Shown in pieces: positions 8,187 to 15,816 of a DNA stretch of 33,931 nucleotides. Numbering within the stretch: position 1 is the stretch's first letter; each line of letters begins with the position of its first letter. Origin of the DNA: Treponema sp. (GTDB taxonomy: Bacteria; Spirochaetota; Spirochaetia; Treponematales; Breznakiellaceae); the NCBI GenBank assembly GCA_031278095.1, contig JAITLC010000154.1, positions 1 through 33,931 of the forward strand, read 5' to 3'. The position numbers and the translations under genes were made by a program. The notes under the pieces are model-generated. The model was given only the letters and a program-made list of their open reading frames with translations. It searched no databases and had not been told where the DNA came from.

Positions 8187-9074
8187 ATGAAATCGCTGTC
8201 CATTAAACAACGGGAGAATATTGACGGATATATTTTTGTATTTCCCGCGCTCATCTATTTTGCCGTATTTGTTGTTTACCCTTTCTTTTTCAGTTTTTAT
8301 TTAAGCCTCAATGAGAGAACCGGCATCAAATTAACGGACATTTCCTTTGTGGGCCTTAAACAATACGCCAGAGCGCTTCATGATCCCGAATTCTGGTCTT
8401 CCCTTTCCCATACAATGGTCTATACCTTCAGCGTTGTCTTTTTTCAGATGGCTATCGGACTCATCATGGCGGTGCTCCTGAATCGAAGCATTATCGGGAA
8501 AAATCTTATCAGGGCCATGTTTTTTATTCCCGTAGTTCTTTCAACAACTGTATGCGGTAAAGTATGGAGCCGGATGTACAGTCCGGAAGCGTCAGGACTC
8601 TTTAACCGCCTGATCGGATTGGTAGGGATAGGTCCCATACCCTGGCTCAGGGACCCTCAATTCGCGCTCCTTGCGATTATAATAATGAGTATCTGGAAAT
8701 GGATTGGGTATCACATGGTGATCTACCTTGCTGCCCTGCAGGGTATTTCAAACGATTATTATGAAGCCGCCTCAATTGAAGGCGCCAACGGACTGCAAAA
8801 ATTCATCAAAATAACCTTTCCCCTTCTGGCCAATACCTCATGGCTTCTTGTGATCACCTCAATTATCAATTCATTCCAGGTATTTGATCAGATCTTTGTG
8901 ATGACCAGCGGCGGCCCCGTGGGGGCTACCACCGTTGTTGTCTATATGATATACAAAGCGGGTTTTGTATCCTTTGATCTGCCCTACGGATCAACCGTTG
9001 CCTGGCTTTTGTTCGGAGTAATTTTCATTCTTACTCTTATCCAGATGCAGATACAGAACAGGTCGAATTATTAG
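8187..9074 (+). CDS. ABC sugar transporter permease, MalF/UgpA type
   Basis: This 295-aa integral membrane protein has about six hydrophobic helices, starting with YIFVFPALIYFAVFVVYPFFFSFYLSL, typical of the first permease of CUT1 sugar importers. The cytoplasmic EAA loop that contacts the ATPase is YYEAASIEGANGLQKFIKITFPLL (residues about 192-215). VFDQIFVMTSGGP is also characteristic. The start has an AGAGG-type Shine-Dalgarno sequence, and the gene is followed after nine bases by the second permease. No ATP-binding subunit is present in the locus, so a shared ATPase (MsiK/MalK-like) encoded elsewhere is expected. Confidence 0.92.
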   Translation: MKSLSIKQRENIDGYIFVFPALIYFAVFVVYPFFFSFYLSLNERTGIKLTDISFVGLKQYARALHDPEFWSSLSHTMVYTFSVVFFQMAIGLIMAVLLNRSIIGKNLIRAMFFIPVVLSTTVCGKVWSRMYSPEASGLFNRLIGLVGIGPIPWLRDPQFALLAIIIMSIWKWIGYHMVIYLAALQGISNDYYEAASIEGANGLQKFIKITFPLLANTSWLLVITSIINSFQVFDQIFVMTSGGPVGATTVVVYMIYKAGFVSFDLPYGSTVAWLLFGVIFILTLIQMQIQNRSNY

Positions 9075-9083
9075 GAGGGCGGC

Positions 9084-9908
9084 ATGCTTCACTCAAAATA
9101 CAACCCCGGCAGTTTAATTCTTTCGGCGGTATTAATTGCCTGCGGTTTTTTTATGATCATCCCCATGTTCTGGATGATCTCCACCTCGTTTAAGGTACGG
9201 GAACAGATTTGGCTTCCCAACTGGATACCCACTCCGCCTACCCTGGAAAATTACCGGCAGGTTATCAGCCTTGTACCGATTGTACGAATGCTCCTTAATT
9301 CTGTTTTTGTGTCCATGGTTTCAACCGTCGGACAGCTCCTGATAGGAACCCTGGCCGCATATGCCTTCGCACGGATACGTTTCGCCGGGAGAAATGTTAT
9401 CTTTATGATTTTTTTGGGTACCATGATGATACCCGGCTATGTTTTGATAACCCCTCTCTATCTTATTATAAGCAGACTTGGTTTTTTGAACACCTATGCC
9501 GCCCTGATAGTACCAAGATTAATTTCTGTTTTTGGAATTTTCATGCTCAGGCAGTTTTTCCTTTCCATGCCCAAAGAACTGGATGAATCCGCTTTTATTG
9601 ACGGCGCAAGTCGTTTCAGGGTTCTTTTTCAAGTTATCGCCCCTAATTGTATGCCTGCTTTTGCAGCGCTCTTTATTTTTTCCTTTATGGGTGTCTGGAA
9701 TGACTTTATGTGGCCCTTAATTGCAATTAATAAAGAAACAATGCGTACCATACAGGTTGGCATAGCATATTTTACCGATTCCAATACTTTGAAATACGGG
9801 CCGACCATGGCCGCTTCGTTTATCGCTTCAATTCCGATTCTGGCGGTCTTTACGATAGTGAACCGTCAATTTGTCGCCGGATTAACCATGACCGGCATAA
9901 AAGGATAG
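9084..9908 (+). CDS. ABC sugar transporter permease, MalG/UgpE type
   Basis: This 274-aa integral membrane protein shows MIIPMFWMISTSFK near the N-terminus, LAAYAFARIRF, and the EAA loop ELDESAFIDGASRFRVLFQVIAPNCMPA (about 169-196). These mark the second CUT1 permease. It forms a heterodimer with the preceding permease. A strong AGGAGG Shine-Dalgarno sequence lies just before ATG, and the spacing to both neighbours (9 and 13 bases) indicates one transcript. C-terminus VAGLTMTGIKG is the normal family end, so the gene is complete. Confidence 0.92.
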   Translation: MLHSKYNPGSLILSAVLIACGFFMIIPMFWMISTSFKVREQIWLPNWIPTPPTLENYRQVISLVPIVRMLLNSVFVSMVSTVGQLLIGTLAAYAFARIRFAGRNVIFMIFLGTMMIPGYVLITPLYLIISRLGFLNTYAALIVPRLISVFGIFMLRQFFLSMPKELDESAFIDGASRFRVLFQVIAPNCMPAFAALFIFSFMGVWNDFMWPLIAINKETMRTIQVGIAYFTDSNTLKYGPTMAASFIASIPILAVFTIVNRQFVAGLTMTGIKG

Positions 9909-9921
9909 CAGGAGATATACA

Positions 9922-12156
9922 ATGAAAAAGACATTAAACGAAATTCTCTCCTCTCCGAGAAGCAGGTACTTCTGGGTTGAAGGAGAAAACGGAAAATTCA
10001 GCTTTGGACATCCCGAAAGCCGGTATGCATCCGGTTCAGATCCCCGGGAAGCTTCTTTTGACATCGGAAACAACAAGGTTATTGTCTGTGTTGCCCCCAG
10101 TGGTGAGATACGGTATCTTACATTCTTTGACGAAAACGAATATGCGGACAGTATTCCCGGTGTATGGGTGCATAAACATTCAAGGGTATTTAAAAACCTT
10201 TCGTTTTCTCTTGTCTATAATAATACGGAACAGCGGCTTGCTGATTATCAGGGAAAGGTCAGGACTTTTCTTATAGAAAATGTAATTCCCGCCACGGAAT
10301 TTTTTCTGCCCGGAATTACGGTTACCGTTATTCACTTTGCCCCTATCGCCGGAAACGGATCAATACGGCCCCGGGCGGCTTATGGTATCGTACATATCAG
10401 AAACGTTTCGGATGCTTATTTTGAAGGGGCCGTCAAGATCCCCGCGGCGGCACATTTTAGTGAGGTTGGGAACGACAACCTGCCGCCGGACATCAGGATG
10501 GAAAACGGCGACAGGAAAGAACATGTCCCGGTCAGACTATTCCCGGGCGCCGAAGATGATTTTGCTTTTTATACCACCGTTTACGGGGAAACTGAACAAA
10601 GGGAACTTTCGGCGGGGGTCTTATACTGGCTCAATGAAACTCTTGATTATTACCGGAACCTGACGGGGGATCTTACCGTCAAGGGTGATGAATTCCTGGC
10701 GGAATTTTTTCAGCGTACCGCCCATCAGTGCCAGCAGTGTATAGGCATGGATTCCCAATCCCTCATTGCCGGTTCAAGCTGGGGGACCAATCCGACAATC
10801 CTGCAAATCTGGATGAAGGATATGTACTATTCCCTCCTGCCCCTGGCCTGGATGGACCCTGATCTATTTGCCAAAAGCATGGAATGGTTCTCAAAATGGG
10901 GTGTCCGTCCTGCGGGGCGTCGGTTTCCGGGGGGTGTAAAACATTCCCTTTCCAATTCATTAAACGGCGTTCTTATGGCCGGTCAGTATTATCATGCCAC
11001 AGGGGATATTGGATATTTTTCCAAACGGCCTGAACTGGCGGAGACCCTGACAGGAGTTATCGAAAAGATGCTTGACACCCGTCCTGATCCGGACATCTGG
11101 CTCTTCCCTTCGGTATGGATCTCCGACGGGCTCTCCATGGGGAATTACCACACCGGTTCCAATATTACGGTTTTTGCGGCCCTTGCGGGATTCGCCTGTA
11201 TCCTGGAAAAGCTTGACCAGCGGCAGAGGGCGTCCGATTACCGGGCTGTGGCTGAAAAGGTAAAGCGGGAACTGATGGCTCGATGCGTAACGGATAAGGG
11301 CCCCTTTGGTCCCCAGCTTCTTGAAGGATGGGGGGACGGGGAACCGGAATTACGGGAAAAAATGAAGGCCTCTTCGCCGGAGGAGTTCCTGGAAAAAAAC
11401 AAGGGTTTCGGTGTACAGTTCTATGAATTCTTCAACCGTAACGATCAGGAACTCTACCTGATTCATGACGGCGAGGAGACCGATACCACCCTGTCACCCT
11501 TCTACGGCTTTCTGAAATATGACGACGCAATTTATAAAAATTACACCCATTTTGCCATGACGGAGCATAATAAATTCTACCGCCCGCTAAGCCGGGGTAT
11601 ACTCTGGGAAAAATGCACCGATTCTACCTTCCCCGGCTATGTTGCCGGCGCGGCGAATGTTGTTGATAAAGAAACCTACGACGGTAATCCGGGATATTTT
11701 GCGGTTATCAGGGCATTAACGGATTTGGACGGTTCCATATGGTGGTGGCCCTATTCTTCCGGGGCAACGGATCACGGCGGTATGAAGCGGATGCCCGGAA
11801 AATGCGGCTGGGCGTCGGGGGCTCTTTTGGCGCTCATCATTCACGACTGGTTCGGCATAGTTTACGACGCTCCGGAAAAGACACTCCGGTTTTCACCACT
11901 GGATTTTCTTGATTTTAACTGGAAAAACGCACCCTTCGGAGCGGGACGGTTTGACATTTCCCATAACCACCCGGAATATACCGTGCGGAACCGTAACGGC
12001 TTTTCCATTACACTCGGGTTACGTTTTTTTGGAAACAGCCTTTTCAAAGACGGTAAAATCATAGATACCGAACCGGGAATCTATCTTGACCGGAAAACAG
12101 TAAACACGCAACTCTTACTGCTTCCGGACGAGACAGCGAGGCTGGAGGTCCGGTAA
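9922..12156 (+). CDS. Putative (alpha/alpha)6-barrel glycosidase, 744 aa
   Basis: This is a cytoplasmic-looking protein without a signal peptide and the last gene of the transporter operon (AGGAG Shine-Dalgarno, 13 bases after the permease). A beta-rich N-terminal half (to about 250) is followed by a helical barrel. Motifs shared with the 943-aa protein at 1851-4682, in the same order, are: MKDMYYSL (298-305), VWISDGLSMGNYHTGSN (398-414), KGPFGPQL (459-466), HDGEETDTTLSPFYG (515-529) and SIWWWP (605-610). The acid pair in DGEE is a likely catalytic site. It lacks the roughly 230-residue C-terminal beta domain of the larger paralogue. It probably hydrolyses or phosphorolyses the imported oligosaccharide. 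I could not assign a GH family; a glycan phosphorylase or a hydrolase are both possible. Confidence 0.72.
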   Translation: MKKTLNEILSSPRSRYFWVEGENGKFSFGHPESRYASGSDPREASFDIGNNKVIVCVAPSGEIRYLTFFDENEYADSIPGVWVHKHSRVFKNLSFSLVYNNTEQRLADYQGKVRTFLIENVIPATEFFLPGITVTVIHFAPIAGNGSIRPRAAYGIVHIRNVSDAYFEGAVKIPAAAHFSEVGNDNLPPDIRMENGDRKEHVPVRLFPGAEDDFAFYTTVYGETEQRELSAGVLYWLNETLDYYRNLTGDLTVKGDEFLAEFFQRTAHQCQQCIGMDSQSLIAGSSWGTNPTILQIWMKDMYYSLLPLAWMDPDLFAKSMEWFSKWGVRPAGRRFPGGVKHSLSNSLNGVLMAGQYYHATGDIGYFSKRPELAETLTGVIEKMLDTRPDPDIWLFPSVWISDGLSMGNYHTGSNITVFAALAGFACILEKLDQRQRASDYRAVAEKVKRELMARCVTDKGPFGPQLLEGWGDGEPELREKMKASSPEEFLEKNKGFGVQFYEFFNRNDQELYLIHDGEETDTTLSPFYGFLKYDDAIYKNYTHFAMTEHNKFYRPLSRGILWEKCTDSTFPGYVAGAANVVDKETYDGNPGYFAVIRALTDLDGSIWWWPYSSGATDHGGMKRMPGKCGWASGALLALIIHDWFGIVYDAPEKTLRFSPLDFLDFNWKNAPFGAGRFDISHNHPEYTVRNRNGFSITLGLRFFGNSLFKDGKIIDTEPGIYLDRKTVNTQLLLLPDETARLEVR

Positions 12157-12215
12157 AATTACGCGGAGCCTTTCCCCTGTTCTTGACCCCTATCGCCGAT
12201 TCTTTATAGTATCGT

Positions 12216-12252
12216 GAGCCTGTTCCAAAACCAACCGGGTTTTGGAACAGCC
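12216..12252. repeat. Palindromic element, family A, copy 3
   Basis: A perfect 13-base inverted repeat, CTGTTCCAAAACC (12220-12232) and GGTTTTGGAACAG (12238-12250), with a five-base loop. The left flank GAGCC matches the other copies. It lies 3' of the 744-aa glycosidase and may also end or stabilise its mRNA. Confidence 0.8.
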
Positions 12253-12300
12253 TTTCGCTATAATGAATATCAGTCAAATGAATTGGAATAGAGAGGATCT

Positions 12301-12828
12301 ATGAACCATCGTGAAAATCTTTTGTCCCTGTTACGGAGGAAGGGCTTTGAGTATATCCCGCCGCAGTTCGGTTTGACTCCCTATCTTGTTGATGTGTACA
12401 GGGAAAAGACCGGATCGGATCTTTCTTATGAAGATTTTTTTGACATGCCCTGGCGTAATGTTCCGGATATCAAAGTAACGGATACCACCGGAAATCCGAT
12501 ACAACCTGAATCCATGAATTACCGGGAAATTGTCAGCGCCTATGGAGACCGTTTGTCTTTCCATGGATACACCGGCACCCAAACAGTCATGCCATTTGGA
12601 AGTCCCTCGGAAGTAAAGATCGCCGTAAAGGAGTGCCTGGACACTATGGGGCCCAAAAGAGGAATGATGGTTGCTCCTACTCACGTGCTGGAGCCGGAGG
12701 TACACTGGGAAAATATCATTGCCTATGTGGAAGCCTGTCGGAAATATTCGGAAAAAAAGCATAAAACCCGGAGTACTTTACGGCCAAGCAAGGCTGTTCC
12801 AAAATCCGGCGATACGGCAGGATCATAA
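12301..12828 (+). pseudogene. URO-D-family methyltransferase gene with internal deletion
   Basis: The 175-aa frame has a Shine-Dalgarno sequence (GAGAGG) and reads like the family's N-terminus (HRENLLSLLRRKGFEYIPPQFGL ... YEDFFDMPWRNVPDIKV, residues 1-58). It then jumps directly to the family's C-terminal part (NPIQPESMNYREIVSAYGDRLSFHGYTGTQTVMPFGSPSEV ... APTHVLEPEVHWENIIAYVEACRKY). Members known to me are about 340-400 residues. Roughly 170-200 central residues are missing, including the region that normally carries the His/Cys zinc ligands and most of the barrel. The deletion is in frame, but the product is unlikely to be an active methyltransferase. The last residues (KAVPKSGDTAGS) come from a palindromic repeat at 12791. 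The family includes uroporphyrinogen decarboxylase and corrinoid methyltransferases (MtaA-like). Confidence 0.75.
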
Positions 12829-12848
12829 TTTTGGAGCAAGCTCAAGCC
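12791..12848 (+). repeat. Palindromic element, family A, long copy 4
   Basis: AGGCTGTTCCAAAAT, a centre of about 21 bases, then AATTTTGGAGCAAGCTC. Almost the same 58-base sequence occurs at 31817-31874 in the other orientation. It provides the end and stop codon of the preceding gene and separates it from the convergent rlmN gene. Confidence 0.75.
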
Positions 12849-12856
12849 AAAAAAGC

Positions 12857-13870
12857 CTATACCGCCCCCAACTGACCGCAGGCGCCGCAGATACCCAGGC
12901 CCTTACGGTAGCGCCGGGTGATGCTTAGGCCCTTCTTTTCAAGCATGTCCGCAAATGCCCTGCATTCCGCAGTCCCCGGTTCTCTCAAGGGGCGCCCCTG
13001 AAATTTCAGACCCTCTACGGGGTTCCAGGGTATCAGGTTTACTACCGCATCCAGTCCCCGTGCAAAAGATGCGAGGGCCTCTGCATCCGCATCCCCGGTG
13101 TTGATTCCTCCCAGCAGAACCGTTTCAAGGGTTATCCGTTGTCTGCGTTTTTCCTGGTGGTAGAGCAGGGCTTCTTTGAGGAGGGGCAGGGGATTGGCTT
13201 TTGTTATGGGCATAAGGGCTATCCGTTTTTCCGCAAGGGCGGCGGTAAGAGAAAGAGCCAGTCTTACAGGCGGCCCCTTATCGGCCAGATTCCGTATTCC
13301 TTCCGCAACGCCGCTTGTGGAAACAGTGATTCTGCGTGGAGAAATGCCCCGTTCCTTAAAGAGGGCAAGGGTTCTGTACAGTTCTTCAAGATTGTAAAGC
13401 GGTTCCCCCATTCCCATGATCACCAGATTGGAAATAGCACCGCAGTAATCCTGTAAAAAGAGGAACTGCTCGACTATCTCTGCCGCAGTAAGGTTTCTGC
13501 GGAAACCCAGGGCGCCGGTTTTGCAGAAAACACAGCCTGCGGGGCATCCCGCTTGGGTGGAAAGGCAGGCAGTCCTGCGTTCATTCCCGTCGGTAAGCAG
13601 CACCGTTTCTATCTTTGCCCCGTCGGTAAGTTCAAGCTGTAGTTTCTTTGTTCCATCACTGTCTTCGAGACAGTTTGCAAGGACGCCTCCGCGGACAAGA
13701 AATTTTTCTCCCAGTTTCCGGCGGAGGGACAGGGGAAGGCTGCTCATCTCCTCAAAACTTTTTGCTCCTCCCTGAATCCAAGCGAAGATCTGTTTTGCCC
13801 TGTAGGAGGGAAGGGGAACAAGGATTTTTTCAAGTTCTGCCGGCTTTAGACCCGCGAGGACAGTTTTCAC
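12857..13870 (-). CDS. rlmN: 23S rRNA (adenine-2503-C2) methyltransferase RlmN
   Basis: This radical SAM enzyme methylates A2503 of 23S rRNA (and A37 of some tRNAs). The cluster motif is C-P-A-G-C-V-F-C after STQAG, the SAM-binding motif is GMGEPLYN, and the C-terminal reactive cysteine lies in CGACGQL, so the known catalytic parts are present. I chose the GTG start at 13870 (337 aa). The GTG overlaps the TGA stop of the TPR gene as GTGA, a translational-coupling arrangement, and the protein then begins VKTVLAGLKPAEL, where the family begins. A start 19 codons further upstream is possible but would add residues encoded inside the TPR gene. It is the last gene of the minus-strand unit. Confidence 0.93.
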   Translation of the reverse strand: MKTVLAGLKPAELEKILVPLPSYRAKQIFAWIQGGAKSFEEMSSLPLSLRRKLGEKFLVRGGVLANCLEDSDGTKKLQLELTDGAKIETVLLTDGNERRTACLSTQAGCPAGCVFCKTGALGFRRNLTAAEIVEQFLFLQDYCGAISNLVIMGMGEPLYNLEELYRTLALFKERGISPRRITVSTSGVAEGIRNLADKGPPVRLALSLTAALAEKRIALMPITKANPLPLLKEALLYHQEKRRQRITLETVLLGGINTGDADAEALASFARGLDAVVNLIPWNPVEGLKFQGRPLREPGTAECRAFADMLEKKGLSITRRYRKGLGICGACGQLGAV

Positions 13871-15033
13871 CGGAGGCGTTCCAGCATTTCGGTAATACCG
13901 GTATGCCGCAGTCCCTGTCTTTGACATTCTTCCAGAACTTCTACCGCCTCCCGTTTGGCGCCTTTTCTGATCCTTGAATCGGCAAGTTCCATGTAGAGCC
14001 GGTAGTTTTTGGGATCCTGCTGAATGAGCCGCCGCAGAGATTCTGAAGACTCGTCATAGCGGCCCTGATCCTTTGCAATCAAAGCCAGGCCGAGTACGGC
14101 ATACGTGTCAAATTCGATGTTTAACGCCCGCTCATAATAGAGCGTAGCCTTGTCAAATTCCTTGAGCTGCCGGTATGCGTCTCCTGCCCTGGTAAGGATC
14201 ACCTTGTTCCGGGGATCCTGCTCCAGAATCCTGTTCCAGTATTCTAAAGAGCGATCCTGCATATTCATCCCGCGATAACAGTCCGCAAGGCCAAAGAGGG
14301 CATAAAAATTGTAAGGTTCCCGCTTTAAAGCCTGTTCAAAAAAAACAATACCGCTGTCAAAAATTTTGAGTTTCCGGTAACAGTTCCCAATGGAGGTAAG
14401 AACCCGTAGATCTACATTTTCCCGGTTTATGTTGAGCATCTTTTCCCAATAGGAAAGAGCTTCCCGGTATTCCTTGAAGTCGTAGTGGAGATGCCCCAGT
14501 CCTATAATCGCATACGGATTGGCTTCTTCCACTTCAAGCACTTGCAAATATACCGACTTTGAATGTTTGAAATCCCGTACTTTCCGGTATGCATCGGCAA
14601 TTCGTGTTAGAACCGTTATGTTTTTGTCATCATGCTTGAGATACTGCTCCCATATTTCAATGGCCTTATGGAACTGATTCAGTGCCTTGTAACAGTCGGC
14701 AAGGCCGAAAAGGGCATAGTTGTTTCCGGGGTGGGATGAGAGGCAGTGCTGATAGTATGCTATCGCATCCTTGAAGTTTCCCCTTTTACGGGCAGCGTCT
14801 CCCATACCCACCAGCGCATAATTATTGTTTTCGTCTATGGCGAGAATTTTGGAAAAACAATCAACCGCTTCGCCGCTCTTGTTTTCTTTCAGAAGCTGGT
14901 AGCCTTTTTTGGAAAGCCCGGAAAGTTCCAGTCCTGTTTCCTGCTCCGGGAGAGATCCTGAGAACCTGTTTGCGCGGGAGAGCATCCGATCCTCGTCGGC
15001 GGCGGGTTCTGCCCGGTTATCCATTTTACTCAT
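13867..15033 (-). CDS. TPR-repeat protein
   Basis: This 388-aa protein has about 50 polar N-terminal residues and then some nine or ten tetratricopeptide repeats to the end. Examples are NNYALVGMGDAARKRGNFKDAIAYYQHCL, NNYALFGLADCYKALNQFHKAIEIWEQYL and NFYALFGLADCYRGMNMQDRSLEYWNRIL. The repeats form a helical scaffold for protein binding. No signal peptide or catalytic domain is visible. Its start overlaps the end of the upstream 115-aa gene by eight bases, and its stop overlaps the rlmN start, so the three are translationally linked. Partner and function are unknown. A second in-frame ATG lies three codons in. Confidence 0.9.
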   Translation of the reverse strand: MSKMDNRAEPAADEDRMLSRANRFSGSLPEQETGLELSGLSKKGYQLLKENKSGEAVDCFSKILAIDENNNYALVGMGDAARKRGNFKDAIAYYQHCLSSHPGNNYALFGLADCYKALNQFHKAIEIWEQYLKHDDKNITVLTRIADAYRKVRDFKHSKSVYLQVLEVEEANPYAIIGLGHLHYDFKEYREALSYWEKMLNINRENVDLRVLTSIGNCYRKLKIFDSGIVFFEQALKREPYNFYALFGLADCYRGMNMQDRSLEYWNRILEQDPRNKVILTRAGDAYRQLKEFDKATLYYERALNIEFDTYAVLGLALIAKDQGRYDESSESLRRLIQQDPKNYRLYMELADSRIRKGAKREAVEVLEECQRQGLRHTGITEMLERLR

Positions 15034-15373
15034 TTGGTACTACCTCGTCCTCCTGCATAAGATTCTGCAGTAACTGGGACAGCTGCATAATAATGGGTTC
15101 CGCCTTTGTTTTGTCAGGCGCCTGCCAATACATTTTAAGGGCATCCAGAAGCCGGCCCTGGGCCTTGTATGCGTCACCGATCCGGACAAGGCCGTCAGAA
15201 TAACCGGTAGTAATAAAGATCCTTTTGGCTCCTTCAATATCTCCGTTATTAAAAATTGTATTACCTTTTCGGTTAAGGGCTGCTTTTTGGGAAGCATCCA
15301 GCACTGTCTGGCCGGTAGTTTTGATAAAAGAATTCTCACCATCAAACTTTTCAAATACTTTTTTATAATCCAT
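15026..15373 (-). CDS. Small TPR-like protein, first gene of the rlmN unit
   Basis: From the ATG at 15373 this is 115 aa (MDYKKVFEKFDGENSFIKTT...). The middle (NRKGNTIFNNGDIEGAKRIFITTGYSDGLVRIGDAYKAQGRLLDALKMYWQAP) looks like two helical TPR-type hairpins, and the C-terminus is acidic. An in-frame start further upstream would lie inside a mobile-looking palindrome, so the inner ATG is preferred. Its stop overlaps the TPR gene start by eight bases. The promoter probably comes from the MITE-like element immediately upstream (15411-15440). I do not recognise a named family; a partner of the downstream TPR protein is a reasonable guess. Confidence 0.72.
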   Translation of the reverse strand: MDYKKVFEKFDGENSFIKTTGQTVLDASQKAALNRKGNTIFNNGDIEGAKRIFITTGYSDGLVRIGDAYKAQGRLLDALKMYWQAPDKTKAEPIIMQLSQLLQNLMQEDEVVPNE

Positions 15374-15379
15374 TTTCAG

Positions 15380-15487
15380 CCTAATTAGCGTCTGTCTATA
15401 ATGTGGACACATTATAGACAGACTATCTTATAAAATACAAAGTTCTGTTCATAAAGTAACCGGCTTTATGGACAGACACTAATCAGG
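15380..15487. mobile_element. MITE-like element, family B, paired copies
   Basis: This is a 108-base element with imperfect terminal inverted repeats: left CCTAATTAGCGTCTGTCTATAA, right (reverse complement) CCTGATTAGTGTCTGTCCATAA, 19 of 22 matching. Inside are two hairpins: a 15-bp perfect palindrome (15391-15422) and a 13-bp stem with loop TAACCGG (15444-15476). The second hairpin, its loop and its right flank recur at 24357-24396. There is no coding capacity; a transposase would have to act in trans. Confidence 0.6.
15411..15440 (-). promoter_or_regulatory. Candidate sigma70 promoter inside the family B element
   Basis: Minus strand TTGTAT, 18-base spacer, then a perfect TATAAT. It points into the 115-aa/TPR/rlmN unit with an expected start site about 30 bases before the first ATG. 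The -10 box is embedded in the 15-bp palindrome, so a matching TATAAT also faces the other way at 15397-15402. Confidence 0.55.
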
Positions 15488-15523
15488 GAACCGCTGATTA
15501 AATGACGTCAATCAGTGTTTCCC
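15486..15523. repeat. Inverted repeat next to the family B element
   Basis: GGGAACCGCTGATT (15486-15499) pairs with AATCAGTGTTTCCC (15510-15523) with two mismatches around a ten-base loop. It is followed by a pyrimidine-rich stretch but no clear T-run. Function unknown. Together with the neighbouring elements, it fills the 15374-15816 gap, which otherwise holds only one doubtful small gene. Confidence 0.5.
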
Positions 15524-15539
15524 TCTGTATTTGCTCATT

Positions 15540-15770
15540 TCACCGCGCAAATACCGTATTAAAGCGAGGCTGTTCCAAAACCGTGCGCATTAGCGCACAG
15601 TCAATTAGTTTTGGAACAGGCTCAAGCAACATTGATTTATTCTCGATTGAATAAATCAGTACTTCCTCAGAATATGTTGTTCTCATAAGGTATTTGTATT
15701 CGGGGTTTATTATCCCTTTAAACCCTTCAACATAAATAAAACCTGCCGGGTTTTTGAGATCCTCTTTCAT
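15540..15770 (-). CDS. Doubtful small hypothetical protein, 76 aa
   Basis: The first 48 residues (MKEDLKNPAGFIYVEGFKGIINPEYKYLMRTTYSEEVLIY...) look protein-like, but I recognise no family. The last 28 residues are encoded by palindromic element family A, copy 5, which suggests an insertion into the 3' end of a longer gene or a chance frame. No strong Shine-Dalgarno sequence is seen. A 20-base stretch inside it (15673-15692) recurs exactly, in reverse, between tsf and rpsB. It may be the remnant of a gene rather than a working one. Confidence 0.25.
   Translation of the reverse strand: MKEDLKNPAGFIYVEGFKGIINPEYKYLMRTTYSEEVLIYSIENKSMLLEPVPKLIDCALMRTVLEQPRFNTVFAR
15566..15627. repeat. Palindromic element, family A, copy 5 with inner hairpin
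   Basis: Outer arms GAGGCTGTTCCAAAAC and GTTTTGGAACAGGCTC (16 bases each, nearly perfect) enclose an inner perfect hairpin GTGCGC-ATTA-GCGCAC. This is the most complete copy and shows the two-level fold of the family. Confidence 0.8.
15673..15692 (+). repeat. 20-base sequence shared with 30069-30088
   Basis: TATGTTGTTCTCATAAGGTA is found here and, exactly, on the opposite strand between rpsB and tsf. Chance identity of this length is unlikely in 34 kb. Confidence 0.6.
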
Positions 15771-15816
15771 ATAATCTTAATCATATTTTTCTGATTTGTC
15801 AAAGACAATCTGTTTT

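Noticed and set aside
14336-14350. CCTGTTCAAAAAAAACA as another family A copy
   Set aside because: It lies inside a TPR repeat, lacks the opposite arm and is explained by coding sequence.
15374-15540. CRISPR-like array from the cluster of repeats
   Set aside because: The repeats are inverted pairs of different sequence without regular spacers, and no cas gene is nearby.
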